A stretch of DNA of 44,064 bases, from NCBI GenBank assembly GCA_001917995.1, contig MNFB01000057.1, positions 1 to 44,064 of the forward strand, written 5' to 3'. A program made the translations under genes and the position numbers. This document shows positions 1-8,386 of this stretch, piece by piece (positions within the stretch are counted from its first letter, which is position 1; every line of letters starts with the position of its first letter). The notes below the pieces were generated by a model. That model had not been told where the DNA came from, did no database searches, and saw nothing but the letters and a program-made list of their open reading frames with translations. The stretch comes from Thaumarchaeota archaeon 13_1_40CM_4_38_7 (GTDB lineage: Archaea > Thermoproteota > Nitrososphaeria > Nitrososphaerales > Nitrosopumilaceae).

Positions 1-124
1 TTATTATCGTGGGTTTTGTCCCATAGAACATAATCAGTACAGCAGCAAGTTTGTTCTTTGAATTATTCTGAGCTTCTGGCATAACGGGGTTAGTTAGAAC
101 GTCCTTAATTTTTTTGATAGCCAA
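1..124 (-). CDS. 5' fragment of a gene leaving the left edge, possibly NUDIX-like
   Basis: A minus-strand reading frame stays open for 41 codons from a TTG at 124 to the window edge. An in-frame TGA lies just upstream (five codons before the TTG), so this should be the true N-terminus. The peptide starts MAIKKIKDVLTNPVMPEAQN and reaches KLAAVLIMFYGTKPTII. The hydrophobic AAVL strand followed by a short turn and a second strand resembles the start of a NUDIX (CoA-pyrophosphatase-like) domain. The Nudix box itself would lie outside the window, so the family is only a guess. The coherent amphipathic peptide and the divergent orientation to the methionine genes support a real gene. Confidence 0.5.
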   Translation of the reverse strand, partial: MAIKKIKDVLTNPVMPEAQNNSKNKLAAVLIMFYGTKPTII

Positions 125-377
125 TGATGTGTCAGATAATCAATTTGTTTTGTGTAATTTAATTTCTTCAGTTACTTTTGAATTGCTAAAAATTTAGGAA
201 TGGGCTATTTTGTCAGTGAATTAATTCTGTGAATACACTAGTTTCGGTAGAACAGATAATGACGTGTTGACTAGTGACATCTTAGTTGTAACATAGAGCC
301 ACTTTTGGTGTCTGTGTAACCCTATTGTCAAGTTGCATATAGGGGGTTTTATAATCAAGTAATCTAGAAAATCTTCT
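125..377. other. Divergent intergenic region, 253 bases
   Basis: No gene seen. It separates the left-edge minus-strand gene from the plus-strand methionine cluster. It holds a TATA-like element for the plus-strand gene (347-355) and, just upstream of that, an inverted repeat CCCTAT (320-325) / ATAGGG (339-344) with a 13-base spacer. The rest is AT-rich with no recognised RNA. Confidence 0.5.
347..355 (+). promoter_or_regulatory. TATA-like box for the methionine cluster
   Basis: TTTTATAAT ends 23 bases before the ATG at 378. That places transcription start at or close to the ATG, as in a leaderless archaeal mRNA. A run of five G directly upstream separates it from the 320-344 inverted repeat. 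Confidence 0.5.
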
Positions 378-1133
378 ATGACAATCACATATGAGCTAAA
401 TCCACCAAAAGTAATTCAGGATACGGTACTGTCCCATGAGGAACTACAGAACTCTGTGAACAAACTAAAAGCCAAGGCCTTTGAGGTCAGTAATGTTTGC
501 AATAGTATTCATGTAACTGATTCCGTACTTGGTATACCCAGAATTTCTCCAATCACAATAGGAGTTTTTATCCGCAATTCTAATGACAAAATAGAGCTTT
601 CTGCTAGTGTACGTGTACGAGATAGAAACCTCACTTCTCTAACTCAAACAATTTGTGATGCCATATTACTTGATCTAAATGCTGTTCTTATTCTTAAGGG
701 CGATCCACCTCCGGCAGGACCAAAAGATTCCAAGCTTGTGCCAAGTGAGGTTGTTAAACAGTTCAACGAACAAGGTTTTGGAAAAAAAATTGATCTTTTT
801 CTTTCATTACCTAGCAATCCAAACTTTGAAAAAATACACAAAAAAATTGAAGCACAGCCGAAAGGATTTGTTACCCAAGTTATCAGCTCACAGGATCAGA
901 TTACAAAAATAGTGGATAAATTAAAACCTCAGGGATTTAAAATAATTCCTTGCATACTTTTACCCTCGGAAAAAAATTTGCAATCTGCAAAGAGACTAAA
1001 TTTTGACTGGTCGAATTACAGTAATGATGTTGTTGGTTTCATAAAAGAAGCTCACAAAATTTCAGGCAATGTACTAATAAGCTCTCCAAATGATTTTAAG
1101 AGGGCTCTTGAGGTACTAAAGAAGTTAACTTGA
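378..1133 (+). CDS. Methylenetetrahydrofolate reductase-like protein (MetF family, short)
   Basis: A 251-residue protein resembling the TIM-barrel methylenetetrahydrofolate reductase family. The visible clue is GDPP at residues 108-111, preceded by a hydrophobic strand (AVLIL), which matches the conserved GDPP region of MetF. The family reduces methylene-C1-carrier to methyl-C1-carrier, the methyl donor for methionine. It is shorter than typical bacterial MetF (about 290 residues), and thaumarchaea use a pterin carrier that need not be folate, so the exact substrate is open. The stop overlaps the TTG start of the next gene (TTGA), and two MetE-like genes follow, so the three probably form one methionine operon. 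The ATG lies at leaderless distance from a TATA-like box. Confidence 0.7.
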   Translation: MTITYELNPPKVIQDTVLSHEELQNSVNKLKAKAFEVSNVCNSIHVTDSVLGIPRISPITIGVFIRNSNDKIELSASVRVRDRNLTSLTQTICDAILLDLNAVLILKGDPPPAGPKDSKLVPSEVVKQFNEQGFGKKIDLFLSLPSNPNFEKIHKKIEAQPKGFVTQVISSQDQITKIVDKLKPQGFKIIPCILLPSEKNLQSAKRLNFDWSNYSNDVVGFIKEAHKISGNVLISSPNDFKRALEVLKKLT

Positions 1134-2053
1134 TATCATCTTATGCTGTGGGAATTTATCCACGATCTGAAGAGCTTATCGAAGCCACCCGTAAAATCGC
1201 AAAAAATCTTCCTTCGTTGTATTTGAAAGAAAAAAAGGAGTATATAGCAATACAAAAAAAGGCAAAGCTTGGTTATGTTTGCGATCCACTTTTAGATTGG
1301 GATGACATGTTCAGACCGTTTTCAAAGTTAAAGTCAGTTAATCTTGAAGCACTTAATCGAATCTATGAGACAAACACATTCTATAGAAGACTTTCCTTTG
1401 ATGGTCCCTTAAATGACGTTGGGAACATAATAAAATCTAACTTGGTAGTTTCCCTATTGCCAAAAAATAGGGCAGTATGTGTTCCTGATCCTTATACATT
1501 TGCGGATGTACATTTTAGCCGAAAATACAAAAAAAATGAATTTCCCAAAGCAATAGCAAAAATGCTTCGCAAGGAAATAAATAACTTGGTAAGATCTGGT
1601 TTTCAATTAATACAGCTTGTTGCCCCATCAATTGCGTATAATCCAAAAGTTGATTTTGGACTACTACATGAAGCATTAAATATTATTACTCGTGGTCTTA
1701 AAGCAAAGACAATTCTTCATCTTTACTTTGGCGATGTTTCAGATAAAATTGAAAGTCTTTTGGAATTACCTGTTTCTGGTCTTGGTTTTGATACCACATC
1801 CACATCAATATCCTCAATTAAAAAACATAGCTTTGCAGGAAAATTGCTTGCAGTAGGTTTGATCAACTCGTATAACACAAAGTTGGAAGATAAAGAAGAA
1901 AGCATTTCTAAATTAAATAGTGTCATATCAACTACAAAGCCTGATGAAACGTTTGTCACAACAAACTTTGATCTTCAATATTTACCAAAAGATTTTGCAG
2001 TTAGAAAGATATTGAGGCTTGGAGCTATTGCAAGAGGAGTTAAAAGTGAGTAA
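1130..2053 (+). CDS. MetE-like barrel without zinc ligands (methionine synthase companion)
   Basis: 307 residues, TTG start overlapping the previous stop. It resembles a cobalamin-independent methionine synthase barrel, and its context fits: MetF-like upstream, catalytic MetE downstream with an 8-base overlap. Where the catalytic protein has the zinc-binding HAC, this one reads LHLYFGD near residue 199, and it has no equivalent of the C-terminal DCG cysteine. It therefore should not bind the catalytic zinc. In full-length bacterial MetE the N-terminal barrel is a zinc-less duplicate of the C-terminal barrel, so this may be the separately encoded equivalent that binds the methyl-carrier or scaffolds the partner. 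That role is inferred. Confidence 0.65.
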   Translation: MISSYAVGIYPRSEELIEATRKIAKNLPSLYLKEKKEYIAIQKKAKLGYVCDPLLDWDDMFRPFSKLKSVNLEALNRIYETNTFYRRLSFDGPLNDVGNIIKSNLVVSLLPKNRAVCVPDPYTFADVHFSRKYKKNEFPKAIAKMLRKEINNLVRSGFQLIQLVAPSIAYNPKVDFGLLHEALNIITRGLKAKTILHLYFGDVSDKIESLLELPVSGLGFDTTSTSISSIKKHSFAGKLLAVGLINSYNTKLEDKEESISKLNSVISTTKPDETFVTTNFDLQYLPKDFAVRKILRLGAIARGVKSE

Positions 2054-3059
2054 ATATTTCCCGACTCAAGAGATAGGTAGCCTGAAAAAACCTTCATGGC
2101 TTTTGAATGTGGTAAAAAATCCTGATGTATCAAAGAAGGATAAGGTAAAGGCTAGAAATGAAGCTGCCTTGTTAAATATTAAAACGCTTGAGGATATTGG
2201 TCTTGACATAGTTTATGATGGAGAGGTGAGGCGAGTTGAGATGTACGAAGAACCAGTTAGATATGTAAAGGGGTTTGAGTTTGCAGGACGTGTTAGATCA
2301 TGGGACAACAAATACTATAACAAGGCAAGAGTTACAGGACAGATTGGTTACAAAGAAAATTTTCATGAGGAAGAATTCGAATTTATCAAAGAAAATGCAA
2401 AACGTGATATCAAAGTACCAGTGACTGGAGCTTACACTCTGGCAGATTGGTCTTATAATGAATATTACAAATCAAAGGGAGATTTAGTCATGGCATTAGC
2501 AAAAAAAGTTGTTAGACCTCTTGTACAAGATCTCGTTAAGCAAGGTGCAAAAATTATTCAAATAGATGAACCTGCAGCAACTACTCATCCATCTGAGATG
2601 GAAATCTTCCGAGAATCAATAAACGAATCTGTCAAGGGAGTAAATTCAAAAATTGTTGTACATGCATGTTTTTCAGGAAATGATTATGAAGCCTTGGCAC
2701 CACAGATGCCAGAGATAAGAGCCCAACAGTATACACTAGAATTTGCAAACCGAGACACGTGGAATTTGGGAGTAAATGACAAAGAACGAAAGGGGTATCA
2801 CGTCCTCAAGTTATTCAAAGAGTATGGATTCAAAGGTGAGATTGGCATAGGTGTAACCGATGTTCATGTTGACAAAATTGAAACACCACAACTTATTCGT
2901 GATAGAATAATCTATTCTTCCAAGGCTTTGGGGGATCCCTCTAAAATTTATGTAAATCCAGATTGTGGTCTTAGAACTAGAACGAGAAGTGTTGCCTTTG
3001 AAAAATTAAAAGCCATGGTTGAAGGTGCAAAGATGGCAAGAGTTGCAATCAGCACCTAG
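2046..3059 (+). CDS. metE: Cobalamin-independent methionine synthase, catalytic domain (MetE)
   Basis: Transfers a methyl group to homocysteine to form methionine. Counted from the chosen GTG start (337 residues), the zinc ligands expected for MetE are visible: His206 and Cys208 (HAC), Glu232 and Cys307 (PDCG). The strand IQIDEP near residue 171 is also typical. The GTG at 2046 is preferred over an upstream TTG at 2019 because GAGGAG (2034-2039) sits six bases before it and the protein then begins SKYFPTQEIGS, aligning with the family N-terminus. It overlaps the preceding barrel gene by 8 bases, so the two are probably translationally coupled. The length corresponds to one catalytic barrel, about half of a bacterial MetE. 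Confidence 0.85.
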   Translation: MSKYFPTQEIGSLKKPSWLLNVVKNPDVSKKDKVKARNEAALLNIKTLEDIGLDIVYDGEVRRVEMYEEPVRYVKGFEFAGRVRSWDNKYYNKARVTGQIGYKENFHEEEFEFIKENAKRDIKVPVTGAYTLADWSYNEYYKSKGDLVMALAKKVVRPLVQDLVKQGAKIIQIDEPAATTHPSEMEIFRESINESVKGVNSKIVVHACFSGNDYEALAPQMPEIRAQQYTLEFANRDTWNLGVNDKERKGYHVLKLFKEYGFKGEIGIGVTDVHVDKIETPQLIRDRIIYSSKALGDPSKIYVNPDCGLRTRTRSVAFEKLKAMVEGAKMARVAIST

Positions 3060-3096
3060 ATTAAAATTGAAGATTAGAGCTTTTTGTTGTTATCAG

Positions 3097-4143
3097 ATGA
3101 ATTTATTGGTAGTACCGGTTTGCACAATTTTGTTTGTATTAACTTTATTTTCATTTCATCTTGCCTCTGCTGAGGTGTGGATCCCAAACAACGAGTTTGG
3201 TGGATATTACGACTCAAATGGCACATACACGGTAATAGGAGCTGTAAAAAATTCTGAGGATAAAGCAATAGTTCCCACGATTGTCTTTCACGTTAAGGAT
3301 GACAATAGAACTATCTCTAAATCTTTTACCCTTTCAACCGTAGATGCAGCAAAAGATATTCCATTTAAAATTAAACTACTAGAAGTTCAAGGTAAAGGTG
3401 TAATCCTTGAGAAACCCGAGGTTACTTTTGTTGTTGCAAGTCATAATGCTATAAACGTAGATGTAGTTTATGGTAAAACTCTTGTAAAACATCCGGATGG
3501 ACATACGTCTGGTTTTATTTTCAACAACGGTACCACTACCGTCTATGGTGTAAAAGTATACGCTGTAATCTATGGCAGAGATGGCAAGTTCCTAGATGTT
3601 GGCAAGAGTGTTGAAATCATTGATAAGATGGAACCTGGTGAAAAATTTGCATTTTCAATGTATCCTGACCCCACTCTTGCGTCTAAAGTTAGCTATTACA
3701 GCTGTTTTGATTTAGGTGCTGACCCAACCCAAACTGTTGCCGTAGAGAGAGACGGGAACAAGTACTATTTCACTTATTTGTCTTCAGGTTACGTTACTGA
3801 TGCAAAATTTGATGATTTTCAGCAAAAGATTATCCTTACTGCAAGAAACCCATTTCCTGATACTCAATTTGTAAATTTCATGTTTCCAGAAGAGTCAGGT
3901 GATCAAAAGTTTTCAGTAATCTCAAATGGTGCTGCGATTGATTTCTTACAAAGTAAAGACCCTGATGGTTATTGGCACGTGGCCTTCAATCTACTACCCA
4001 AATCCACTTCTTATGTCTCAATAAGTGGTTTTGAAGAGCATCCGTTACTACCTGTGGGCAATTACAGAAACTATCTTTTAATAATAATACCAATTGCTGC
4101 AGCTGTAATAAGTGTCATTATTTGGAAAAAGAAATCAGGTTAA
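3097..4143 (+). CDS. Secreted, C-terminally membrane-anchored surface protein
   Basis: Not recognised as a named family. The chosen ATG gives 348 residues beginning with a hydrophobic signal sequence ending in LASA, with predicted cleavage before EVWIPN. An earlier start would put charged residues and cysteines ahead of the signal. The body is rich in beta-type sequence and contains two regions resembling FxLYD/CARDB-like extracellular domains (GxYTVIGAVKN and TTVYGVKVYAV). The C-terminus has one transmembrane helix (about 20 hydrophobic residues) followed by KKK. Most of the protein should therefore lie outside the cell. The gene is convergent with the ABC transporter substrate-binding gene and overlaps its end by 4 bases. 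Co-function with the transporter is possible but unproven. Confidence 0.65.
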   Translation: MNLLVVPVCTILFVLTLFSFHLASAEVWIPNNEFGGYYDSNGTYTVIGAVKNSEDKAIVPTIVFHVKDDNRTISKSFTLSTVDAAKDIPFKIKLLEVQGKGVILEKPEVTFVVASHNAINVDVVYGKTLVKHPDGHTSGFIFNNGTTTVYGVKVYAVIYGRDGKFLDVGKSVEIIDKMEPGEKFAFSMYPDPTLASKVSYYSCFDLGADPTQTVAVERDGNKYYFTYLSSGYVTDAKFDDFQQKIILTARNPFPDTQFVNFMFPEESGDQKFSVISNGAAIDFLQSKDPDGYWHVAFNLLPKSTSYVSISGFEEHPLLPVGNYRNYLLIIIPIAAAVISVIIWKKKSG

Positions 4144-5195
4144 GAAATTCTGGCGAGATTTTTTTCTTCTAAAACTTCGTTAAGTAGTTTCAAGTCAAAG
4201 ATATTGCTCAGATCAGGTTTCTTATCACCCAAAAATCCTAGATCATAAGCATCATCAGCAGATTTGTAAAGTGAGCTTTTCACCGGATCGTATGTTACCT
4301 CCATTCGTGAAAAGGCTTCTTGGAGTTCCTCTACTGGAATTGTCTTGCCCGTTAATTTTTCATTCTGTTCATTGAAAATTCTGATTGCTTCTTCTCGGTT
4401 ATTGCTTATCCAGATAGTTTCGTCTACATGAGCCTCAAGTAGTTTCTTAATTACATCTGGATGATTCTCCAAGTAGTCCGTTCTTACCACAATTAGGGCA
4501 GTAACAAATTTTCCGCCAGGCCAGAGATCTCTTTCATCTAGAAAGATTTTGCCGTTTGCCTCTTTGACAAGTATTGCCCCCCATGGTTCTGGTACCCAAG
4601 CTCCATCAATGTCCTTTTTGACCATCATAGTAAGTATGTCAGGATTCTTGGCTGGTATCGCCTGAACATTACCACCATTCTCAGAAGTTTTGTATCCATT
4701 TTTTATCAGATAGGCTCTCAGAGCAACGTCTTGAGTATTGCCAAGTTGAGGTGACGCAAATTTTTTACCCGCAAAGTCTTGAGTTGTTTCTATACCTGAG
4801 TCATTTCGAATTACAAATACTGCCCCTCCGCTTGTCGCTCCTGCAATAATTCTTAGGTCTTGACCATCGGATTTTAGATAGCCGTTAATTGCTGGATTTG
4901 GGCCTACATAAGTCACGTCGATTCTATTTGCAAAAAGCGCTTCAATTGCAGACGGTCCAGCATTGAAAACTTGTGTTTCTATTTTTACATTTCCAAGATT
5001 CCTTTGAAAATCACCGTTTCCCAATCCAATAACTGCTTGTGCATGATTTATGTTAGGAAAATAACCAATCCTCAATGTATTAGCGGATGTCGCTACTTGA
5101 TGGGATGTTTGTAATCCCGAATTCTGCATTAATGACGACGCAATTACAATTGCAATAATTGTCCCCGCAATAGCAAATTTAGATTTTGGTGTCAA
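4140..5195 (-). CDS. ABC transporter substrate-binding protein, SsuA/TauA/NrtA type
   Basis: 351 residues, TTG start, with an N-terminal hydrophobic signal or lipid-free anchor (about residues 7-22). The mature part starts NTLRIGYFPNINHAQAVIGL, which is typical of the NMT1/TauA periplasmic-binding family for sulfonates, taurine, nitrate or related anions. Other family-typical stretches are GPSAIEALFANRIDV, the GPNPAINGY loop and DGAWVPEPW. It is the last gene of a three-gene importer operon on the minus strand (ATPase, permease, binding protein), 13 bases after the permease stop. The substrate cannot be read from the sequence. Proximity to methionine synthesis genes hints at a sulfur source, but that is only neighbourhood. 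Confidence 0.85.
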   Translation of the reverse strand: MTPKSKFAIAGTIIAIVIASSLMQNSGLQTSHQVATSANTLRIGYFPNINHAQAVIGLGNGDFQRNLGNVKIETQVFNAGPSAIEALFANRIDVTYVGPNPAINGYLKSDGQDLRIIAGATSGGAVFVIRNDSGIETTQDFAGKKFASPQLGNTQDVALRAYLIKNGYKTSENGGNVQAIPAKNPDILTMMVKKDIDGAWVPEPWGAILVKEANGKIFLDERDLWPGGKFVTALIVVRTDYLENHPDVIKKLLEAHVDETIWISNNREEAIRIFNEQNEKLTGKTIPVEELQEAFSRMEVTYDPVKSSLYKSADDAYDLGFLGDKKPDLSNIFDLKLLNEVLEEKNLARIS

Positions 5196-5208
5196 TATTC
5201 CATCTGCC

Positions 5209-6006
5209 CTAGCGATGAAGATCTAGTCCCCATTTTCGTCGCACTTTATCTTCCAGTTTGTACAACAAAAGTCTGTCAACCAATAGACCAATTGCAAAAA
5301 TTGTAATCATGCTAGCAATTACCTGACTCATATCAAGGAATTCTCTTCCAACAGATAGAATATGCCCCAGTCCTACAATTGACATTAATATTTCTGCACC
5401 TATGATTGCATGCCAAGCAAATGACCATGCCTGCCTTAGACCAATTATTAGGGATGGAGTTGCTGCCGGGATTGTAACGTATCTGAATAATAAAAATCCT
5501 CTTGCGCCCATGTTTCTTGCAGCATCAAGATAGATTGGAGGTATGTTTCTGATGCTACTGTATGTGGATATCATTATTGAGAATATTGAACTCATTATAA
5601 CAACAAACATGATTCCAAATTCGTTGAAGCCTATTAGTAGAATGGAAAATGGAACCCAAGCTATACTAGGAAAAGATAACAGCCCTGCTGAGAATGAATT
5701 CAATGTTTTACCAAAGCCCTTGAATTTTATCATAGTAAATCCAATGAGTATCCCAAGAGTGGCTGAAATTGTAAAGGCTCCAATCAGTCTTGCTAGAGTT
5801 ATGCCTATGCTTTGAGGCAATGACCCATTCCATATTATTTTGGCAAAATTTTCTGCTACCAGTATAGGCGAAGGTAGAGAAATCTTTGGCCAAATTCCAA
5901 GCATAAATATGATTTGCCACATACCAAGGAATGCTGCTACGAATAAAGCTGCATTTGCAGCATCATGAAGATTATGTGAGCCTTTGAATTGGGTATTTTC
6001 ATTCAT
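5209..6006 (-). CDS. ABC transporter permease, SsuC/TauC type
   Basis: 265 residues, with about six hydrophobic membrane spans and the cytoplasmic EAA-type loop seen as YLDAARNMGARG followed by FRYVTIPAATPSLIIGL. This matches binding-protein-dependent permeases of the nitrate/sulfonate/taurine group. The ATG overlaps the ATPase stop by four bases (ATGA), and the binding-protein gene follows. It would form the membrane channel of the importer as a homodimer. Confidence 0.88.
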   Translation of the reverse strand: MNENTQFKGSHNLHDAANAALFVAAFLGMWQIIFMLGIWPKISLPSPILVAENFAKIIWNGSLPQSIGITLARLIGAFTISATLGILIGFTMIKFKGFGKTLNSFSAGLLSFPSIAWVPFSILLIGFNEFGIMFVVIMSSIFSIMISTYSSIRNIPPIYLDAARNMGARGFLLFRYVTIPAATPSLIIGLRQAWSFAWHAIIGAEILMSIVGLGHILSVGREFLDMSQVIASMITIFAIGLLVDRLLLYKLEDKVRRKWGLDLHR

Positions 6007-6809
6007 TGTGTGTCATCCTTCGCATGTGGCATGACTTCACTTTTTAATTCTTCAACAATCTGATGATAATATTTCTGTAGATTTTCATCTTCTGCAAGTC
6101 GTGGTCTCCTATAATCAATTACGATCTCTTTTTTTATTTTGGCAGGTCTGTTTTTGAAAATTGCAACTTTATTTCCAAGTATAACAGATTCTGAAATATT
6201 ATGAGTTACAAATATGATGGTTTTCTTAGTTCTTTCCCAGATCAATTGCAATTCTACTAAAAGTAAGTCTCTTGTCTGTGAGTCGAGAGCTGCAAAAGGT
6301 TCATCCATTAACAAAACCTCTGGATCCATTGCCAGAGCTCTTGCAATTGCAACTCTTTGCTTCATTCCTGTCGATAGTTGATAGATGTAAGAGTCTGCAA
6401 ACTTGGTCAGTTGCATCATGTCAAGGTATCTATGTGATAGTTCCCGGCGTTCTTCTTTTGGAATACCAGCAATTTTTAGTCCAAATTCTACATTATCAAT
6501 TACCTTAAGCCACGGAAATAGAGCTCCTTCTTGAAAGACCATTATCCTATCAGGACCTGGAGTTGAAATTAGTTTTCCATTAAGCAGAATTTCACCTGAA
6601 TTAGGTTTTTCAAGTCCCGCTACAACATTTAAAAATGTAGATTTGCCACATCCAGAAGGACCAACAATGCATATGAAATCACCTTCTTCTACATTCAGAT
6701 TAATTCCATCTAATGCTACAACCGTCTTACCATTATGATCAAAATGTTTTACAATGTTTTTTGCTTGTAATTTAGTCAAAAGAGATAATCCCCTGTCTAC
6801 TATCGGCAA
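6003..6809 (-). CDS. ABC transporter ATP-binding protein, SsuB/TauB type
   Basis: 268 residues. Walker A is GPSGCGKST, the signature motif is LSTGMKQRVAIARALA and Walker B is LLMDEPFAALD, followed by the switch region IFVTHNISE. These are the complete motifs of an active ABC ATPase, of the type that pairs with SsuC/TauC permeases. The reading frame opens with TTG at 6809. An in-frame TTG at 6779, ten codons later, is also possible because AGGGG lies about nine bases before it, and the family usually starts close to the KLQAKNIVKHF strand. First gene of the importer operon; an AT-rich region (6845-6856) upstream could hold its TATA box. Confidence 0.88.
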   Translation of the reverse strand: MPIVDRGLSLLTKLQAKNIVKHFDHNGKTVVALDGINLNVEEGDFICIVGPSGCGKSTFLNVVAGLEKPNSGEILLNGKLISTPGPDRIMVFQEGALFPWLKVIDNVEFGLKIAGIPKEERRELSHRYLDMMQLTKFADSYIYQLSTGMKQRVAIARALAMDPEVLLMDEPFAALDSQTRDLLLVELQLIWERTKKTIIFVTHNISESVILGNKVAIFKNRPAKIKKEIVIDYRRPRLAEDENLQKYYHQIVEELKSEVMPHAKDDTQ

Positions 6810-7019
6810 GATACGACACTAGAAATGCCATATCCCAAGCGATCAATTTCATATAACACTGTTATAATAATGCGGTTAAATAGTGTTCTAATTTTAGCTT
6901 AGACTAATTTAGTTTATCTCATTATTTTAAAAATAATTTTTTGCTTTTATGAGAAAATAAATTTAGAAATTGCTAAAGCATAAAAGATAAATGCGAAATT
7001 CTGATCACAGAAGACCTCG
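6810..7019. promoter_or_regulatory. Divergent promoter region between ABC importer and argG
   Basis: 210 bases, no gene seen. On the plus strand an AT-rich box (CATAAAAG, about 6979-6986) lies roughly 34 bases before the argG ATG. On the minus strand TTATATGA (6849-6856) is a candidate TATA box for the importer. An inverted repeat AACACT (6855-6860) / AGTGTT (6882-6887) overlaps that box and could be an operator. A near-palindromic A/T run lies around 6921-6940. All assignments are by eye. Confidence 0.4.
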
Positions 7020-8207
7020 ATGAAAGGAAAAGCAGTTCTGGCCTTCTCTGGTGGACTGGACACATCAGTTGTTGTAAAATATCTTCAAGAAAAACACAAC
7101 CTCGATGTTGTTACAGTGACAATAGATGTTGGCCAAGGCGATGATCAAAAAAAGATTGCCGCAAAGGCAAAGAGTCTAGGAGTTATAAGACACTACAATT
7201 TAGATGCTAGGCAAGAATTTGTAAGAGATTTTATCTTCCCTTCTATTAAAGCAAATGCACTTTACCAGAAAAAATACTGTCTTGCAACAGCGCTAGCAAG
7301 GCCGCTTATTGCACAAAAGGTTGTAGAAATAGCAAAAAAGGAAAACGCGAAGGCGTTAGCTCATGGCTGTACTGGAAAAGGAAACGATCAAGTGAGGTTT
7401 GATGTCACAATGCGATCTAGATCTGGTCTTCCAATTATTGCTCCAATTCGGGATCTTAATCTTACACGTGATGTCGAATTAAAATTTGCAAAAAAACATG
7501 GTATCAAAATTGATACTGCGGCAAAGAGGTTTAGCATCGATCAAAATTTGTGGGGAAGGGCAATAGAAGGTGGAGAATTGGAAAATGCGTATGCTGAACC
7601 TCCAGAGGATGCGTTCATCTGGGTAAAAACAAAGGATCTACCTGAAAAACCGCAGTATTTGGAGATCAAGTTTAGCCAAGGAGTACCGGTATCAGCAGAC
7701 GGCAAAAATCTCAAGCCAATAGAACTTATCGAATATATCAACAAAAAGGCTGGAAATTGTGGTATTGGAATAGTAGACCACATAGAAGATAGAGTGGTAG
7801 GCATAAAATCACGAGAGGTCTATGAAACACCTGCGGCTACTTGCCTCATTGAGGCACATACCGATCTAGAAAAGATGACGCTTACAAAACATGAACTGAA
7901 ATTCAAGTCCATAGTTGATTCAGAATGGGCATGGTTAGCATATTCTGGACTCTGGCAAGATCCTCTGAAATCTGATTTAGATATGTTTATCAATGCGACG
8001 CAAAAGAGAGTTAGCGGAACTGTAAAGCTAAAAATGTTCAAAGGAAGTCTGCGAGTTGTTGGAAGGAAATCGAATTATTCGTTGTATAGGCATGACTTGG
8101 CAACATACGGATCTGGTTCTACTTTTGACCAAACTCTTGCAAAAGGATTCGTTGAATTATGGGGACTTCAATCAACAGAAGCTAATAAATTACTAAAAAA
8201 GAGGTGA
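7020..8207 (+). CDS. argG: Argininosuccinate synthase
   Basis: Condenses citrulline and aspartate with ATP to argininosuccinate, the penultimate step of arginine synthesis, in the cytoplasm. The N-terminal ATP pyrophosphatase P-loop AFSGGLDTS is at residues 8-16. Further family motifs are ALAHGCTGKGNDQVRF and the GIGIVDHIEDRVVGIKSREV segment. 395 residues is the usual length. It opens the arginine/lysine block: lysW1 and the ArgX-like ligase follow immediately, which argues that the first carrier-ligase pair serves arginine. Confidence 0.95.
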   Translation: MKGKAVLAFSGGLDTSVVVKYLQEKHNLDVVTVTIDVGQGDDQKKIAAKAKSLGVIRHYNLDARQEFVRDFIFPSIKANALYQKKYCLATALARPLIAQKVVEIAKKENAKALAHGCTGKGNDQVRFDVTMRSRSGLPIIAPIRDLNLTRDVELKFAKKHGIKIDTAAKRFSIDQNLWGRAIEGGELENAYAEPPEDAFIWVKTKDLPEKPQYLEIKFSQGVPVSADGKNLKPIELIEYINKKAGNCGIGIVDHIEDRVVGIKSREVYETPAATCLIEAHTDLEKMTLTKHELKFKSIVDSEWAWLAYSGLWQDPLKSDLDMFINATQKRVSGTVKLKMFKGSLRVVGRKSNYSLYRHDLATYGSGSTFDQTLAKGFVELWGLQSTEANKLLKKR

Positions 8208-8218
8208 GAGATCAAAGA

Positions 8219-8386
8219 ATGAATTGCCCAGAATGTGACGCCAAAATAAAAATTCCAGACGACGCAAGTGTTGGAGAAATAATTTCTTGTCCTGATTGTG
8301 GGGCAGATTTTGAGATTGCTTCCAAAAACAGTGGCGTATGTGAATTAAAACATGCTGAAAAAGTAGGCGAAGATTGGGGAGAATAG
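8219..8386 (+). CDS. lysW: Amino-group carrier protein LysW (copy 1, ends EDWGE)
   Basis: A 55-residue carrier to which glutamate or alpha-aminoadipate is attached during arginine and lysine synthesis. It starts MNCPECD and has a zinc ribbon with Cys3, Cys6, Cys24 and Cys27, an acidic body, and the hallmark C-terminus EDWGE whose terminal glutamate side chain is the attachment site. The ATG at 8219 is preferred over a GTG at 8204 because MNCPEC is the family N-terminus and GAGGTGAG precedes it. The stop codon directly abuts the ATG of the ligase gene. Position between argG and the ArgX-like ligase suggests main use in arginine synthesis, though a single LysW serves both pathways in Sulfolobus. 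Confidence 0.9.
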   Translation: MNCPECDAKIKIPDDASVGEIISCPDCGADFEIASKNSGVCELKHAEKVGEDWGE

